The notes: generated by a model from the sequence alone, not told the origin. A stretch of DNA of 33,122 bases from Pseudomonas monteilii NBRC 103158 = DSM 14164 (GCF_000730605.1 NZ_BBIS01000007.1:1-33122); one strand, 5' to 3'. Counted from the stretch's first letter, positions 1 to 8,352 are shown. Numbers and translations are program-made.

Positions 1-19
1 TGCAGGCAAAATATGACTA

Positions 20-994
20 TCAGCCTTTCCACACCTGTGGATTCACCAGATCCCGCGGCCGCTCACCCAGCAGTGCCGCGCGCAGGTTGTCCATCGCCCG
101 GTTGGCCATGGCCTCGCGGGTTTCGGCAGTGGCCGAACCAATGTGCGGCAGGGTCAGGGCGTTCGGCAGCTTGAACAATGGCGAATCGCTCAGTGGCTCC
201 TTCTCGTACACATCCAGCCCGGCGCCACGAATAGTGCCGTTCTGCAGCGCTTCGATCAGCGCCGCTTCGTCCACCACCGGCCCGCGCGCGATGTTGATCA
301 GGAAGGCGCTTGGCTTCATCAGCTTCAGCTCTCGCGCACCGATCAACTGGCGGGTGGCCTCGGACAACGGCACCACGATCACGACGAAGTCCGCTTCTGC
401 CAGCAACTGCTCCAGGCTGCGGAACTGTGCCCCCAGTTCTTGCTCCAGCACGCTCTTGCGGCTGTTGCCCGAATAAATGACCGACATGTTGAAGCCAAAG
501 CGACCACGGCGGGCAACGGCGGCGCCGATGTTGCCCATGCCGACGATACCCAGCGTCTTGCCATGTACATCGCTGCCAAAGTGCGCCGGGCCCACGGTGG
601 CCTGCCAGTTGCCGGCCTTGGTCCAGGCATCCAGTTCGGCGGTACGGCGGGCGCAGCCCATGATCAGCGAGAAGCCCAGGTCGGCGGTGCTTTCGGTGAG
701 CACGTCGGGGGTGTTGGTCAGGGCGATGCCGCGTTCGTTGAAGTAGTCCAGGTCGTAGTTGTCGTAGCCGACCGACACGCTGGACACCACCTCCAGCTTG
801 CCTGCGCCTTCAAGCTGGGCACGGCCTAGCTTGCGGCCAACCCCGATCAGGCCATGGGCCTCGGGCAGGGCTTCGTTGAACTGGGCATTGATGTCACCGA
901 GCTTGGGGTTCGGCAAAATCACGTTGAAGTCTTGCTGCAGGCGCTCGGCCATGGCCGGGGTGATACGGCTGAAGGCCAGGACGGTCTTTTTCAT
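20..994 (-). CDS. ghrB: D-2-hydroxyacid dehydrogenase, glyoxylate/hydroxypyruvate or 2-ketogluconate reductase (GhrB-like)
   Basis: Cytosolic NAD(P)H-dependent reductase of 2-keto acids (glyoxylate, hydroxypyruvate, 2-ketogluconate in the GhrB group). The 324-residue length fits the family. The Rossmann nucleotide loop GMGNIG is at residues 152-157. The catalytic Arg237 (NIARGPVVDE), Glu266 (DVYEKEP) and His284 (LPHIGSA) are all present. Residues SGNSRKS after the second Rossmann strand suggest NADP(H) preference, which is an inference. I chose the ATG at 994 because the family starts at MKKTVLAFSR, and a weak GAGAAG lies upstream. An upstream in-frame start would add 11 residues unlike the family. 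It lies 78 nt downstream of a LysR gene on the same strand, with a long hairpin between them. The exact substrate cannot be read from the sequence. Confidence 0.85.
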   Translation of the reverse strand: MKKTVLAFSRITPAMAERLQQDFNVILPNPKLGDINAQFNEALPEAHGLIGVGRKLGRAQLEGAGKLEVVSSVSVGYDNYDLDYFNERGIALTNTPDVLTESTADLGFSLIMGCARRTAELDAWTKAGNWQATVGPAHFGSDVHGKTLGIVGMGNIGAAVARRGRFGFNMSVIYSGNSRKSVLEQELGAQFRSLEQLLAEADFVVIVVPLSEATRQLIGARELKLMKPSAFLINIARGPVVDEAALIEALQNGTIRGAGLDVYEKEPLSDSPLFKLPNALTLPHIGSATAETREAMANRAMDNLRAALLGERPRDLVNPQVWKG

Positions 995-1012
995 CGGGCA
1001 ACTTCTCTGCAA

Positions 1013-1059
1013 GGCGGTGGTGGACATTGATTAGCAACCTACCATTGTCCACCCCCGCC
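1013..1059 (-). other. 14-bp inverted repeat between the lysR and ghrB genes
   Basis: Arms 1013-1026 and 1046-1059 pair over 14 positions with one mismatch and a 19-nt loop. The inner 8 bp (GGTGGACA/TGTCCACC) are perfect. The element fills most of the 78-nt gap and ends just before the ghrB ribosome-binding region on the minus strand. No T-run follows it, so it is not a standard terminator. It could be an operator or an mRNA structure. Confidence 0.6.
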
Positions 1060-1072
1060 ATGCAGCAGCTTT

Positions 1073-2020
1073 TTAGTTGGCGATCAGCACCTGATGGGTT
1101 TTCAGGTCCGCCTCATGGGCGGCGAGAATCTCCGGCAGGGAATTGCGCAAGTACTCGACCCAGGTCTTGATCTTGGCATCCAGGTACTGCCGCGACGGGT
1201 AGATGGCGTACAGGTTCAGCTCCTGCAGGCGGTACTCGGGCAGCACCCGTACCAGGCTGCCATCACGCAGGCCGTCGATGGCCGAGTAGATGGGCAGCAC
1301 GCCCACGCCCATGCCGCTGCGGATCGCGGTCTTCATGGCATCGGCGGTGTTCACCATGAACGGCGAGCTGGTGATGTTGACCATTTCCTGGCCTTCCGGC
1401 CCGTCGAACAGCCACTTCTCCAGCGGGATCACCGGGCTGACCATGCGCAGGCAGGCGTGCTTGAGCAGGTCTGCCGGCTTTTGCGCGCTGCCGTGGCGGG
1501 CGATGTAGCCGGGCGAAGCGCAGACGATGCTGTAGGTGATGCCCAGGCGTTGGGACACGAACCCCGAGTCGGGCAGTTCGGTGGCCAGCACGATGGACAC
1601 GTCATAGCCTTCGTCCAGCAGGTCGGGCACGCGGTTGGCCATGGTCAGGTCGAAGGTCACGTCCGGGTGCGATTCGCGGTAGCGGGCGATGGCATCGACC
1701 ACGAAGTGCTGGCCCACCCCGGTCATCGAGTGCACCTTCAGCTGCCCTGCGGGGCGCGCATGGGCGTCGCTGGCCTCGGCCTCGGCTTCTTCCACATAGG
1801 TAAGAATCTGTTCGCAACGCATCAGGTAGCGCTTGCCGGCCTCGGTCAACGCAATGCGGCGGGTGGTACGGTTGAGCAGCCTTGTTTGCAGATGGGCTTC
1901 CAGGTTGGAGACCGCCCGCGACACGTTCGCGGTGGTCGTATCCAGTTGCGCGGCGGCAGCGGTGAAGCTGCCAAGCTGGGCGACGCAACTGAAAGCACGC
2001 ATGTTTTGCAGGGTGTCCAT
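1073..2020 (-). CDS. LysR-family transcriptional regulator
   Basis: A 315-residue LysR-type regulator. The winged helix-turn-helix occupies roughly residues 1-62 (FTAAAAQLDTTTANVSRAVSNLE, then the wing NRTTRRIALTEAGKRYL). An effector-binding periplasmic-binding-protein fold spans about residues 90-300. The ATG at 2020 is preceded by GAGAG. It is divergent from the FUSC exporter genes, with a 191-bp shared intergenic region, the usual arrangement for a LysR regulator controlling its neighbour. It also lies upstream of and on the same strand as ghrB. The inducer is unknown. In E. coli the related AaeR controls aaeXAB in response to aromatic acids, so an aromatic-acid signal is plausible by context only. 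Confidence 0.85.
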   Translation of the reverse strand: MDTLQNMRAFSCVAQLGSFTAAAAQLDTTTANVSRAVSNLEAHLQTRLLNRTTRRIALTEAGKRYLMRCEQILTYVEEAEAEASDAHARPAGQLKVHSMTGVGQHFVVDAIARYRESHPDVTFDLTMANRVPDLLDEGYDVSIVLATELPDSGFVSQRLGITYSIVCASPGYIARHGSAQKPADLLKHACLRMVSPVIPLEKWLFDGPEGQEMVNITSSPFMVNTADAMKTAIRSGMGVGVLPIYSAIDGLRDGSLVRVLPEYRLQELNLYAIYPSRQYLDAKIKTWVEYLRNSLPEILAAHEADLKTHQVLIAN

Positions 2021-2211
2021 GGGTCACTCTCGATGTAGAGGACAAAATTGTGTCACGAAGTAACGATAAAAAGCTGAAAATTTGCCTTCGACCAAAGGCG
2101 GATTATCGCTGTTTTGGTAACAAAGATTCGCAGGAATCTGCGCTTATCGCCAGTGCTGCCGCCCCCTAGAATTGCCCGGCCCCTTCACCTCTTCCTCGGG
2201 AAATCGCAGCT
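2021..2211. promoter_or_regulatory. Divergent control region between lysR and the FUSC exporter operon
   Basis: This 191-bp AT-richer spacer lies between a minus-strand LysR gene and plus-strand exporter genes. It contains a near-palindrome at 2113-2124 (TTTGGTAACAAA, 10 of 12 positions symmetric), a plausible LysR half-site pair. I could not assign convincing -35/-10 boxes. Confidence 0.5.
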
Positions 2212-3741
2212 GTGCCCCGTCGCATCATCAGAACGCTCAATGCGTTCAGTGCCTGTGTCCTTGCCCTCACCTTGAGTGGCTGTATCGGAACCTGGGGCAT
2301 CGCCCCGCAAAGCAAGACGCTGCAAGCCAATACACTGACCACCGACGCGGCCATACGCGAAGCCGCGACCGATGCCCACTGGCCCGACCAGCAGTGGTGG
2401 CACGCCTATGGCGACCCCCAGCTGGACCGCTGGGTGGCCCTGGCCGTGGCCGGCAGCCCAAGCCTGGCCATGGCCGCCGCGCGGGTGCGCGAAGCCAAGG
2501 CCATGGCGGGTGTGGTCGAGTCGGCAGAAAAACTGCAGGTCAATGGCCAGGCCACGCTCAAGCGCCACAACTGGCCTGAAGACCAGTTCTACGGCCCTGG
2601 CGCGCTGTCTGGCGCCAACACCTGGGACAACAATGCCGCCTTCGGTTTCAGCTACGCCCTCGACCTGTGGGGCCGCGAACGCAATGCCAGCGAGCAGGCG
2701 GTGGATCAGGCGCACATGAGCGTGGCCGAAGCCCGCCAGGCGCAGCTGGAACTGCAGAACAACGTGGTGCGTGCCTATATCCAGCTGAGCCTGCACTTTG
2801 CCCAGCGCGACATCGTCAAGGCCGAACTGGAGCAGCAAGAGCAGATCCTGGCCTTGGCCAAGCGCCGCCTGGACGCGGGCATCGGCACCCATTTCGAAGT
2901 CAGCCAGGCCGAAGCGCCGCTGCCGGAAACCCACCGCCAGCTCGACAGCCTGAACGAAGAAATCGCCCTGACCCGCAACCAGCTGGCTGCCTTGGCCGGC
3001 AAGGGGCCGGGGGAGGGCGCACAGTTGCAGCGCCCGACCCTGGCCCTGGCTGCACCACTGAAACTGCCCTCCAACCTGCCTGCCCAACTGGTCGGCCAGC
3101 GCCCTGACGTGGTTGCCAGCCGCTGGCAGGTGGCCGCGCAGGCGCGTGGCATCGACGTTGCTCATGCCGGCTTCTTCCCCAACGTCGACCTGGTCGGCAG
3201 CCTGGGCTTCATGGCCACCGGCGGTGGCCCGCTGGAGTTCCTCACCGGGCGCAAGTTCAACTACAACGTCGGCCCGGCCATCAGCCTGCCGATCTTCGAC
3301 GGTGGCCGCCTGCGCTCGCAACTGGGCGTGGCCTCGGCGGGGTATGACGTGGCCGTGGCGCGTTACAACCAGACCGTGGTTGGCGCGCTCAAGAACATCT
3401 CCGACCAGCTGATCCGCCGCGAGTCGATGAAAGAACAGTCGCATTTCGCTGCCGAATCCGTTGCTGCTGCGCAGAAAACCTACGACATCGCCATGGTCGC
3501 CTTCCAGCGGGGTCTTACCGATTACCTGAACGTGCTCAATGCGCAGACTTTGCTGTTCCGCCAGCAGCAAGTGCAACAGCAGGTGCAGGCCGCCCGCCTG
3601 ATCGCCCATGCCGAGCTGGTCACCGCGTTGGGCGGTGGCCTGCAGGCCGGTCAGGATGTGCCGAAGGAGGAACGCCAGGCTGCGCCGAAAACCCCGGCTA
3701 CCCTGGCCATTTTCGACAAGAAGCCGGATAACGCCGAATGA
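2212..3741 (+). CDS. Outer-membrane efflux lipoprotein, NodT/OprM type
   Basis: A TolC-like outer-membrane channel of the RND/NodT lipoprotein class, 509 residues. The signal peptide ends in a lipobox LSGC with the acylated cysteine at residue 24. Two outer-membrane-efflux repeats follow, at roughly residues 60-250 and 275-460, with the typical motifs QRPDVVASRW and SLPIFDGGRLRSQL. The start codon is GTG at 2212. The Shine-Dalgarno is weak (GGGA about 10 nt upstream), but the signal peptide fits only this start. The last codons overlap the FUSC gene by 4 bp (ATGA), so translation is probably coupled. It should be the exit duct for the pump encoded by the next three genes. Placing the outer-membrane gene first is common in Pseudomonas FUSC clusters. 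Confidence 0.88.
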   Translation: MPRRIIRTLNAFSACVLALTLSGCIGTWGIAPQSKTLQANTLTTDAAIREAATDAHWPDQQWWHAYGDPQLDRWVALAVAGSPSLAMAAARVREAKAMAGVVESAEKLQVNGQATLKRHNWPEDQFYGPGALSGANTWDNNAAFGFSYALDLWGRERNASEQAVDQAHMSVAEARQAQLELQNNVVRAYIQLSLHFAQRDIVKAELEQQEQILALAKRRLDAGIGTHFEVSQAEAPLPETHRQLDSLNEEIALTRNQLAALAGKGPGEGAQLQRPTLALAAPLKLPSNLPAQLVGQRPDVVASRWQVAAQARGIDVAHAGFFPNVDLVGSLGFMATGGGPLEFLTGRKFNYNVGPAISLPIFDGGRLRSQLGVASAGYDVAVARYNQTVVGALKNISDQLIRRESMKEQSHFAAESVAAAQKTYDIAMVAFQRGLTDYLNVLNAQTLLFRQQQVQQQVQAARLIAHAELVTALGGGLQAGQDVPKEERQAAPKTPATLAIFDKKPDNAE

Positions 3742-5915
3742 GCACTTCCAGTTTGCCCGTGCGCTGGCTGCAAAGCCTGGAATGGCGCCGGGGCTTCTTT
3801 GCCTGGGCGCGCACCGACGGTGTGACCTGGGTGTACATCTTCAAGGTGCTGGCTGCCGCCTTCATCACCCTGTGGCTGGCCATGCGCCTGGAGCTGCCGC
3901 AACCGCGCACGGCCATGATCACCGTGTTCATCGTCATGCAGCCGCAAAGCGGGCATGTGTTCGCCAAGAGCTTCTACCGAGTGCTCGGCACCCTGGCCGG
4001 CTCGGCGATGATGGTGGCGCTGATCGCCATCTTCCCGCAGAACACCGAGCTGTTCCTGCCCAGCCTGGCCTTGTGGGTGGGCCTGTGCTCGGCCGGCGCC
4101 ATGCGCTACCGCACCTTCCGCGCCTATGGCTTCGTGCTGGCCGGCTACACGGCAGCGATGATCGGCCTGCCGGTGCTGCAGCACCCCGATCAGGCGTTCA
4201 TGGCAGCGGTATGGCGGGTGCTGGAAATTGCCTTGGGCATTCTGGTATCGACCTTCGTCAGTGCCGCGATCCTGCCGCAGTCGGCCAGTGCCGCCATGCG
4301 CAACGCCCTGTATCAGCGCTTTGGCGTATTCGCCGGGGTGGTGGTGGAAGCCCTGCGCGGTGACAGCCAGAAAGACCGTTTCGAAAGCAGCAACGTGCGC
4401 TTCGTCGCCGAGGCCGTGGGCCTTGAGAGCCTGCGCAACGTCACTGCCTTCGAAGACCCGCACATGCGCCGCCGCAGTGGCCGGCTGGTGCGCATGAACA
4501 GCGAATTCATGGCCATCACCACACGTTTCAATGCCCTGCACCGTTTGCTCGAACGCCTGCGTGCTCGTGGCCCCCTGCAGATCGTCAGTGCCATCGAACC
4601 GGGCCTGAACACCTTGGTGGAGCTGTTACAGCCCTACGTGGGCCGGGCGTTGACCGATGCCGATGCACTGCGCCTGACCCTGGAGCTGGCCGCCTACAAA
4701 GAAGGCCTGCAAGCCCAGGTGCGCGGGCTGCGAGCCGAGTACCTGGCGACCGAACCCAGCGAGGCCGACCTGCTCGACTTCCATACGGCGTTCGAGCTGC
4801 TGTACCGCTTTGTCGACGAAATGTTCAGTTATGCCGAAACCCACGCTTCGTTGGCGGCGCACAGGCACGAGCGTGAACAGTGGGATGAGCCCTATGTGGC
4901 GCAGACCAGCTGGCTGGTGTCGCTGGCCGCCGGTGTGCGTGCCTCGGCGGTGCTGTTGCTGCTGGGCAGTTACTGGCTGCTCAGCGACTGGCCCAGCGGC
5001 GCCATGATGACCTTGATCGCCACCGTCACCGTGGGCCTTTCGGCGGCTTCGCCCAACCCCAAACGCATGTCGTTCCAGATGGCTTGCGGCACGGCTATCG
5101 GCGCGTTTGTCGGCTTCTTCGAAACCTTCTTCGTGTTCCCCTGGATCGACGGTTTCCCGCTGCTGTGCATGGTGCTGGCGCCGGTGTTCGTACTCGGCGC
5201 GTTCCTTGCCTCGCGCCCGGCTTACGCCGGTTATGGCCTGGGCCTGCTGGTGTTCTTCGCCATCGGTTCGGTGCCGAACAACCTGACGGTGTATGACCCT
5301 TACACGTTCATCAACGACTACATCGGCATGGTCATCGGCATGTTCGTCTGCGCTGCTGCTGGCGCGATCATCCTGCCGCCCAACAGCCGCTGGCTGTGGA
5401 GCCGGCTGGAGCAGGAACTGCGTGAGCAAGTGCTGTTCGCCATCAGCGGCCGCCTGCGCGGCCTTGGGTCGGCCTTTGAAAGCCGCACCCGCGACCTGTT
5501 GCACCAAGCCTACGGTCTGGCGGCCGGCAAGCCGCAGGTGCAAAGCCAGCTGATGGGGTGGATGTTCACCGTGCTGGAAATCGGTCACGCCGTCATCGAG
5601 CTGCGCAAAGAGCAGGCCCGTGCGCCGGTGCACCCGGCCTACGCCGAGTCACAACCGTGGCGCCAGGCCATCCGCGTGATGGGCCGCGCACTGGCAAGGC
5701 TGTTCTTGCAGCCCAGCGCCAGCAACCACGAACGCGCACTGGTGGCGGTGGACCACGCCATCGCCCGCGTGCAAGCCACCGACGAGCCGTTCGCCCGGCA
5801 CTTCGATACCTCGGTGCTGCGCCGTGCGCAAAGCTATCTGCATTTCATCCGTTCTTCCCTGCTTGACCCACAATCGCCATTGGCACCGGCGAAAGGACTG
5901 CACCATGCCCCGTGA
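3738..5915 (+). CDS. FUSC-family inner-membrane exporter (fusaric acid resistance / AaeB-like)
   Basis: A 725-residue inner-membrane protein of the FUSC/aromatic-acid exporter family. An N-terminal block of about six membrane helices (residues ~30-180) is followed by a large soluble section (~180-395). A second membrane block (~400-535) and a cytoplasmic tail complete the protein. The segment ELPQPRTAMITVFIVMQPQ resembles the conserved first repeat, and DWPSGAMMTLIATVTVGLSA the second. It starts inside the stop of the lipoprotein gene (ATGA) and ends 11 bp inside the DUF1656 gene, so the genes are tightly co-translated. The family exports aromatic carboxylates and fusaric acid. The actual substrate here is not visible. 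Confidence 0.88.
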   Translation: MSTSSLPVRWLQSLEWRRGFFAWARTDGVTWVYIFKVLAAAFITLWLAMRLELPQPRTAMITVFIVMQPQSGHVFAKSFYRVLGTLAGSAMMVALIAIFPQNTELFLPSLALWVGLCSAGAMRYRTFRAYGFVLAGYTAAMIGLPVLQHPDQAFMAAVWRVLEIALGILVSTFVSAAILPQSASAAMRNALYQRFGVFAGVVVEALRGDSQKDRFESSNVRFVAEAVGLESLRNVTAFEDPHMRRRSGRLVRMNSEFMAITTRFNALHRLLERLRARGPLQIVSAIEPGLNTLVELLQPYVGRALTDADALRLTLELAAYKEGLQAQVRGLRAEYLATEPSEADLLDFHTAFELLYRFVDEMFSYAETHASLAAHRHEREQWDEPYVAQTSWLVSLAAGVRASAVLLLLGSYWLLSDWPSGAMMTLIATVTVGLSAASPNPKRMSFQMACGTAIGAFVGFFETFFVFPWIDGFPLLCMVLAPVFVLGAFLASRPAYAGYGLGLLVFFAIGSVPNNLTVYDPYTFINDYIGMVIGMFVCAAAGAIILPPNSRWLWSRLEQELREQVLFAISGRLRGLGSAFESRTRDLLHQAYGLAAGKPQVQSQLMGWMFTVLEIGHAVIELRKEQARAPVHPAYAESQPWRQAIRVMGRALARLFLQPSASNHERALVAVDHAIARVQATDEPFARHFDTSVLRRAQSYLHFIRSSLLDPQSPLAPAKGLHHAP

Positions 5916-6105
5916 AATCGCCTTCCATGGCGTGTACATGCCCACCATGACCTTGATGTTCCTGTTCGCCCTGGGCCTGGCCTGGGGCCTGGACCGGTTC
6001 ATCGCCAGCCATGATGGCTACCGCTTCTTCTGGCACCCGGCGCTGCTGCGTCTGAGCCTGTTCGTCTGCCTGTTCGGCGCCATGGCGCTTACTGTCTACT
6101 GGTGA
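5905..6105 (+). CDS. DUF1656 small membrane protein (AaeX-like)
   Basis: A 66-residue protein with two membrane helices (about residues 10-28 and 44-64). It belongs to the DUF1656 group that is nearly always encoded between FUSC and HlyD genes. I chose the ATG at 5905 because GAAAGGA lies 7 nt upstream and the family begins MPREIAFHGVY. Longer upstream starts run inside the FUSC gene. It overlaps the FUSC gene by 11 bp and ends 10 nt before the adaptor gene. Its role in the pump is not established. A small accessory subunit is the usual guess. Confidence 0.85.
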   Translation: MPREIAFHGVYMPTMTLMFLFALGLAWGLDRFIASHDGYRFFWHPALLRLSLFVCLFGAMALTVYW

Positions 6106-6115
6106 GAATCCTTCG

Positions 6116-6976
6116 ATGAAAAAGTTCTTCAGCCTGATCGCCACCCTGCTGGTGCTGGTCGCCGCCGTGGCCATCGGTCGCCAGTTGTGGCTGCACTACA
6201 TGACCACGCCCTGGACCCGCGACGGCCGCGTGCGTGCAGACATCATCAACGTCGCCGCCGACGTGCCCGGCTACGTGGTGGACGTCCCGGTCAAGGACAA
6301 CCAGCGGGTGAAGAAGGGCGACCTGCTGATCCAGATCGACCCCGAGCATTACCAATTGGCAGTCGACCAGGCCAAGGCTCTGGTCGCCTCGCGCAAGGCG
6401 ACCTGGGAAATGCGCAAGGTCAACGCCAAGCGCCGGGCCGACATGGACAACCTGGTGATTTCCAAGGAAAACCGCGACGACGCCAGCAACATCGCCAACT
6501 CCGCCCAGGCCGATTACCAGCAGGCCCTGGCCGAGCTGGCTGCAGCCGAGCTCAACCTCAAGCGCACGCACATCGTGGCCACGGTGGACGGGTACGTGAC
6601 CAACCTGAATATCCACAAGGGCGACTATGCGCGCACCGGTGAAGCGGTGATGGCGGTGGTCGACGAGAACTCGTTCTGGGTGTACGGGTTCTTCGAAGAG
6701 ACCAAGCTGCCCCACGTGAAGGTGGGTGACCAGGCCGAGCTGCAGATGATGAGCGGCGAGCGCATCAAGGGCCATGTAGAGAGCATCGCCCGCGGCATCT
6801 ACGACCGCGACAACCCGCAAAGCCGTGAGCTGATTGCCGATGTGAACCCGACGTTCAACTGGGTGCGCCTGGCGCAGCGCGTGCCGGTGCGGATTCACAT
6901 TGATGAAGTGCCGGAAGGGTTTTTGCTGGCGGCGGGGACGACCTGTACGGTGGTGGTGAAGCCGAGCGAGGGGTGA
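6116..6976 (+). CDS. HlyD-family periplasmic adaptor of the FUSC exporter (AaeA-like)
   Basis: A 286-residue membrane fusion protein. One N-terminal membrane anchor (residues ~4-25) is followed by a biotinyl-lipoyl half (VPGYVVDVPVKDNQRVKKGD), a short coiled-coil hairpin (~90-145), the second lipoyl half (IVATVDGYVTNLNIHKGD) and a beta-barrel domain. GGTGAGA lies upstream of the ATG at 6116. It is last in the four-gene exporter unit and would bridge the FUSC protein to the outer-membrane lipoprotein. The gene ends 45 bp from the convergent toxin gene, and I see no clear terminator in that gap. Confidence 0.87.
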   Translation: MKKFFSLIATLLVLVAAVAIGRQLWLHYMTTPWTRDGRVRADIINVAADVPGYVVDVPVKDNQRVKKGDLLIQIDPEHYQLAVDQAKALVASRKATWEMRKVNAKRRADMDNLVISKENRDDASNIANSAQADYQQALAELAAAELNLKRTHIVATVDGYVTNLNIHKGDYARTGEAVMAVVDENSFWVYGFFEETKLPHVKVGDQAELQMMSGERIKGHVESIARGIYDRDNPQSRELIADVNPTFNWVRLAQRVPVRIHIDEVPEGFLLAAGTTCTVVVKPSEG

Positions 6977-7021
6977 CCCTCGGAACCATCCCGGTCTCAC
7001 GCATCATGGGAGCCAGTCGGC

Positions 7022-7489
7022 TCATTCGGCTGCAGCTTCTCGCAGACGCTGCTCCCAATCGTCCGGCGGGTGGCCGGTATGCAGCATCTTCTGAAAGACC
7101 TTGTAAGCATCGTCGCTACTTTCGTAGGCCCGCTTGCTCGACTCGTCATTGACCCAGGCCAGCACAATGATCCTGCTGGGGGTGTGGTAGCGGAAGAACA
7201 ACCGGTACTGCTGGAAGAACTTTGCCCTGAACCAGTGCTTGTGGTCACCACCCAGTGTGGCCCCCTGCCGGTACTCAGGTTTGGTCGGGTCTTGAGGGAT
7301 TACATCGAAGGCCAGTCGCTTGATGGCCGCCAGCCTTTTATAGGCATTTCTGCGCGTGTAACCCGTTGGGTCCTTGTGCATCTGAGCCTGCACTTGAGCG
7401 CTGAGTGCCTCCAGTTTGGCCAGGAACAGCGGGTGGGCAATTACAGTCCATCCATGAATAACCAGAGGCTTCCTGCTCGCATCACTCAT
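7022..7489 (-). CDS. yhaV: YhaV-type toxin, ribosome-dependent mRNA interferase of a type II TA pair
   Basis: A 155-residue protein matching E. coli YhaV in length and style. The N-terminus is VIHGWTVIAHPLFLAKLEAL, and the middle reads NAYKRLAAIKRLAFDVIPQDP. The core is the RelE-like stretch HKHWFRAKFFQQYRLFFRYH followed by IIVLAWVND. YhaV toxins inhibit growth by cleaving RNA. The ATG at 7489 overlaps the antitoxin stop codon by 4 bp (ATGA), the usual translational coupling, with the antitoxin first. No frameshift or truncation is seen, so the module may be active. It sits as an insert between two exporter operons. Confidence 0.88.
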   Translation of the reverse strand: MSDASRKPLVIHGWTVIAHPLFLAKLEALSAQVQAQMHKDPTGYTRRNAYKRLAAIKRLAFDVIPQDPTKPEYRQGATLGGDHKHWFRAKFFQQYRLFFRYHTPSRIIVLAWVNDESSKRAYESSDDAYKVFQKMLHTGHPPDDWEQRLREAAAE

Positions 7490-7812
7490 TCATCATCCGC
7501 CGACAGAGATTGATCCAGGTCGACCTCTGCGTCGCCGACAAGCTTGTCGAGACGCGCGATGAGGTCAGCATCGACAACCTGCAGCCGTTGAGGGTTGGTG
7601 GCGATATCGTGTGCCAGGAAATCCAGAAATTTGCCCAGTACTGGATCGCTCTCGGTTGCTTCTGCACGGGTGAGTATCACCTCACCGTCAGGGCGAATCG
7701 AGTAATGGATCTTGTCACGTTTTTTCAAGCCCAAGGCGCGCCGTACTGTTTCGGGAACAGTGGTCTGATAGCGATCGGTCAGTGTGGACTCGACGTCGAG
7801 AGTGGTTGCCAT
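7486..7812 (-). CDS. prlF: PrlF (SohA) antitoxin, AbrB/SpoVT-like
   Basis: A 108-residue antitoxin with an N-terminal swapped-hairpin AbrB-type DNA-binding domain (residues ~6-50, including STLTDRYQTTVPETVRRAL and HYSIRPDGEVIL). An acidic C-terminal half probably binds YhaV. I chose the ATG at 7812 because AGGA is 8 nt upstream. A TTG two codons earlier would have a spacing of only 2 nt. E. coli PrlF with YhaV represses its own promoter. The large interrupted palindrome just upstream here fits that model. Confidence 0.87.
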   Translation of the reverse strand: MATTLDVESTLTDRYQTTVPETVRRALGLKKRDKIHYSIRPDGEVILTRAEATESDPVLGKFLDFLAHDIATNPQRLQVVDADLIARLDKLVGDAEVDLDQSLSADDE

Positions 7813-7847
7813 GGGCAATGTCCTTTTGAGGGGAAGCTATGCATTCC

Positions 7848-7891
7848 AAGGTAATGCGAATGCATTGCTTGGTCAATGCAAGTGCATTACC
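7848..7891 (-). promoter_or_regulatory. prlF-yhaV promoter embedded in a 42-bp interrupted palindromic operator
   Basis: The two 21-bp halves, 7850-7870 and 7871-7891, are inverted copies of GGTAATGC-N3-TGCATTG with differences only in the N3 and the last three bases at the centre. Reading the minus strand, TTGACC (7876-7871) could be the -35 and TACCTT (7853-7848) the -10, spaced 17 bp. A further TGCATT lies at 7840-7845 between the promoter and the gene. Bound antitoxin would cover the promoter. Confidence 0.7.
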
Positions 7892-7905
7892 CCTCTGATG
7901 GGCGG

Positions 7906-8352
7906 TCAGGCTACTCCCACCAACACCGGAACCTTCACCCGGTCAATCACCTTCGCGCTGATCGACGGATCCAGCATCCGCCCCAGCCGCGACAGGTGAC
8001 GGTGGCCCATGATGATCAGCTCGCAGTTCAGCTCCTGCGCCTTGGCCACGATCACTTCGACCGGTTGCCCGGCCACCATGCAGCCCTGGCTGGCGAAGCC
8101 GGCTTGCTGCAACTCGCGCACGGCCTGGGCGACGGCGTGGTCGGCATGTTGCTGTTCCTCGCAGGCGGCGGGGTATTCCTCCAGCTCTTCGGTTGTATAG
8201 GGGGCGGGTTGTTCGTGGACGGCGAAGGTGGAGTCGATGGCCAGCAATACGTGCAGTTCGTGTTCGCCGGGGCGGCAGTAGCGGCGGGCGAGGGTGAGCA
8301 GGGCGCTGGAAGCGGGGGAGGCGTCGATGGCGATCAGGACGGGGGTGGGCAT
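7906..8352 (-). CDS. Universal stress protein (UspA family)
   Basis: A single-domain UspA protein of 148 residues with the usual alpha/beta start VLIAIDASPAS and the C-terminal ending VPVLVGVA. The ATP-binding signature of the UspFG/MJ0577 type, G-x2-G-x9-G-S, is only partly present: residues 116-130 read G-x2-H-x9-P-S, so nucleotide binding is doubtful. I chose the ATG at 8352, where AAGGA lies 8 nt upstream. A longer reading runs through a REP element and is not credible. The ribosome-binding site overlaps a perfect 12-bp palindrome CCTTGTACAAGG at 8360-8371. It is divergent from the second LysR gene. Confidence 0.85.
   Translation of the reverse strand: MPTPVLIAIDASPASSALLTLARRYCRPGEHELHVLLAIDSTFAVHEQPAPYTTEELEEYPAACEEQQHADHAVAQAVRELQQAGFASQGCMVAGQPVEVIVAKAQELNCELIIMGHRHLSRLGRMLDPSISAKVIDRVKVPVLVGVA

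Noticed and set aside
2185..3609. 474-codon minus-strand frame opposite the first efflux lipoprotein gene
   Set aside because: Mirror frame of a clear NodT-type gene. Composition rich in Gly/Gln/His/Arg, no ribosome-binding site or family motif.
7850..7891. CRISPR-like or iteron repeats near the toxin-antitoxin genes
   Set aside because: Only inverted half-sites of one palindrome are present, with no regular spacers. An operator explains them better.
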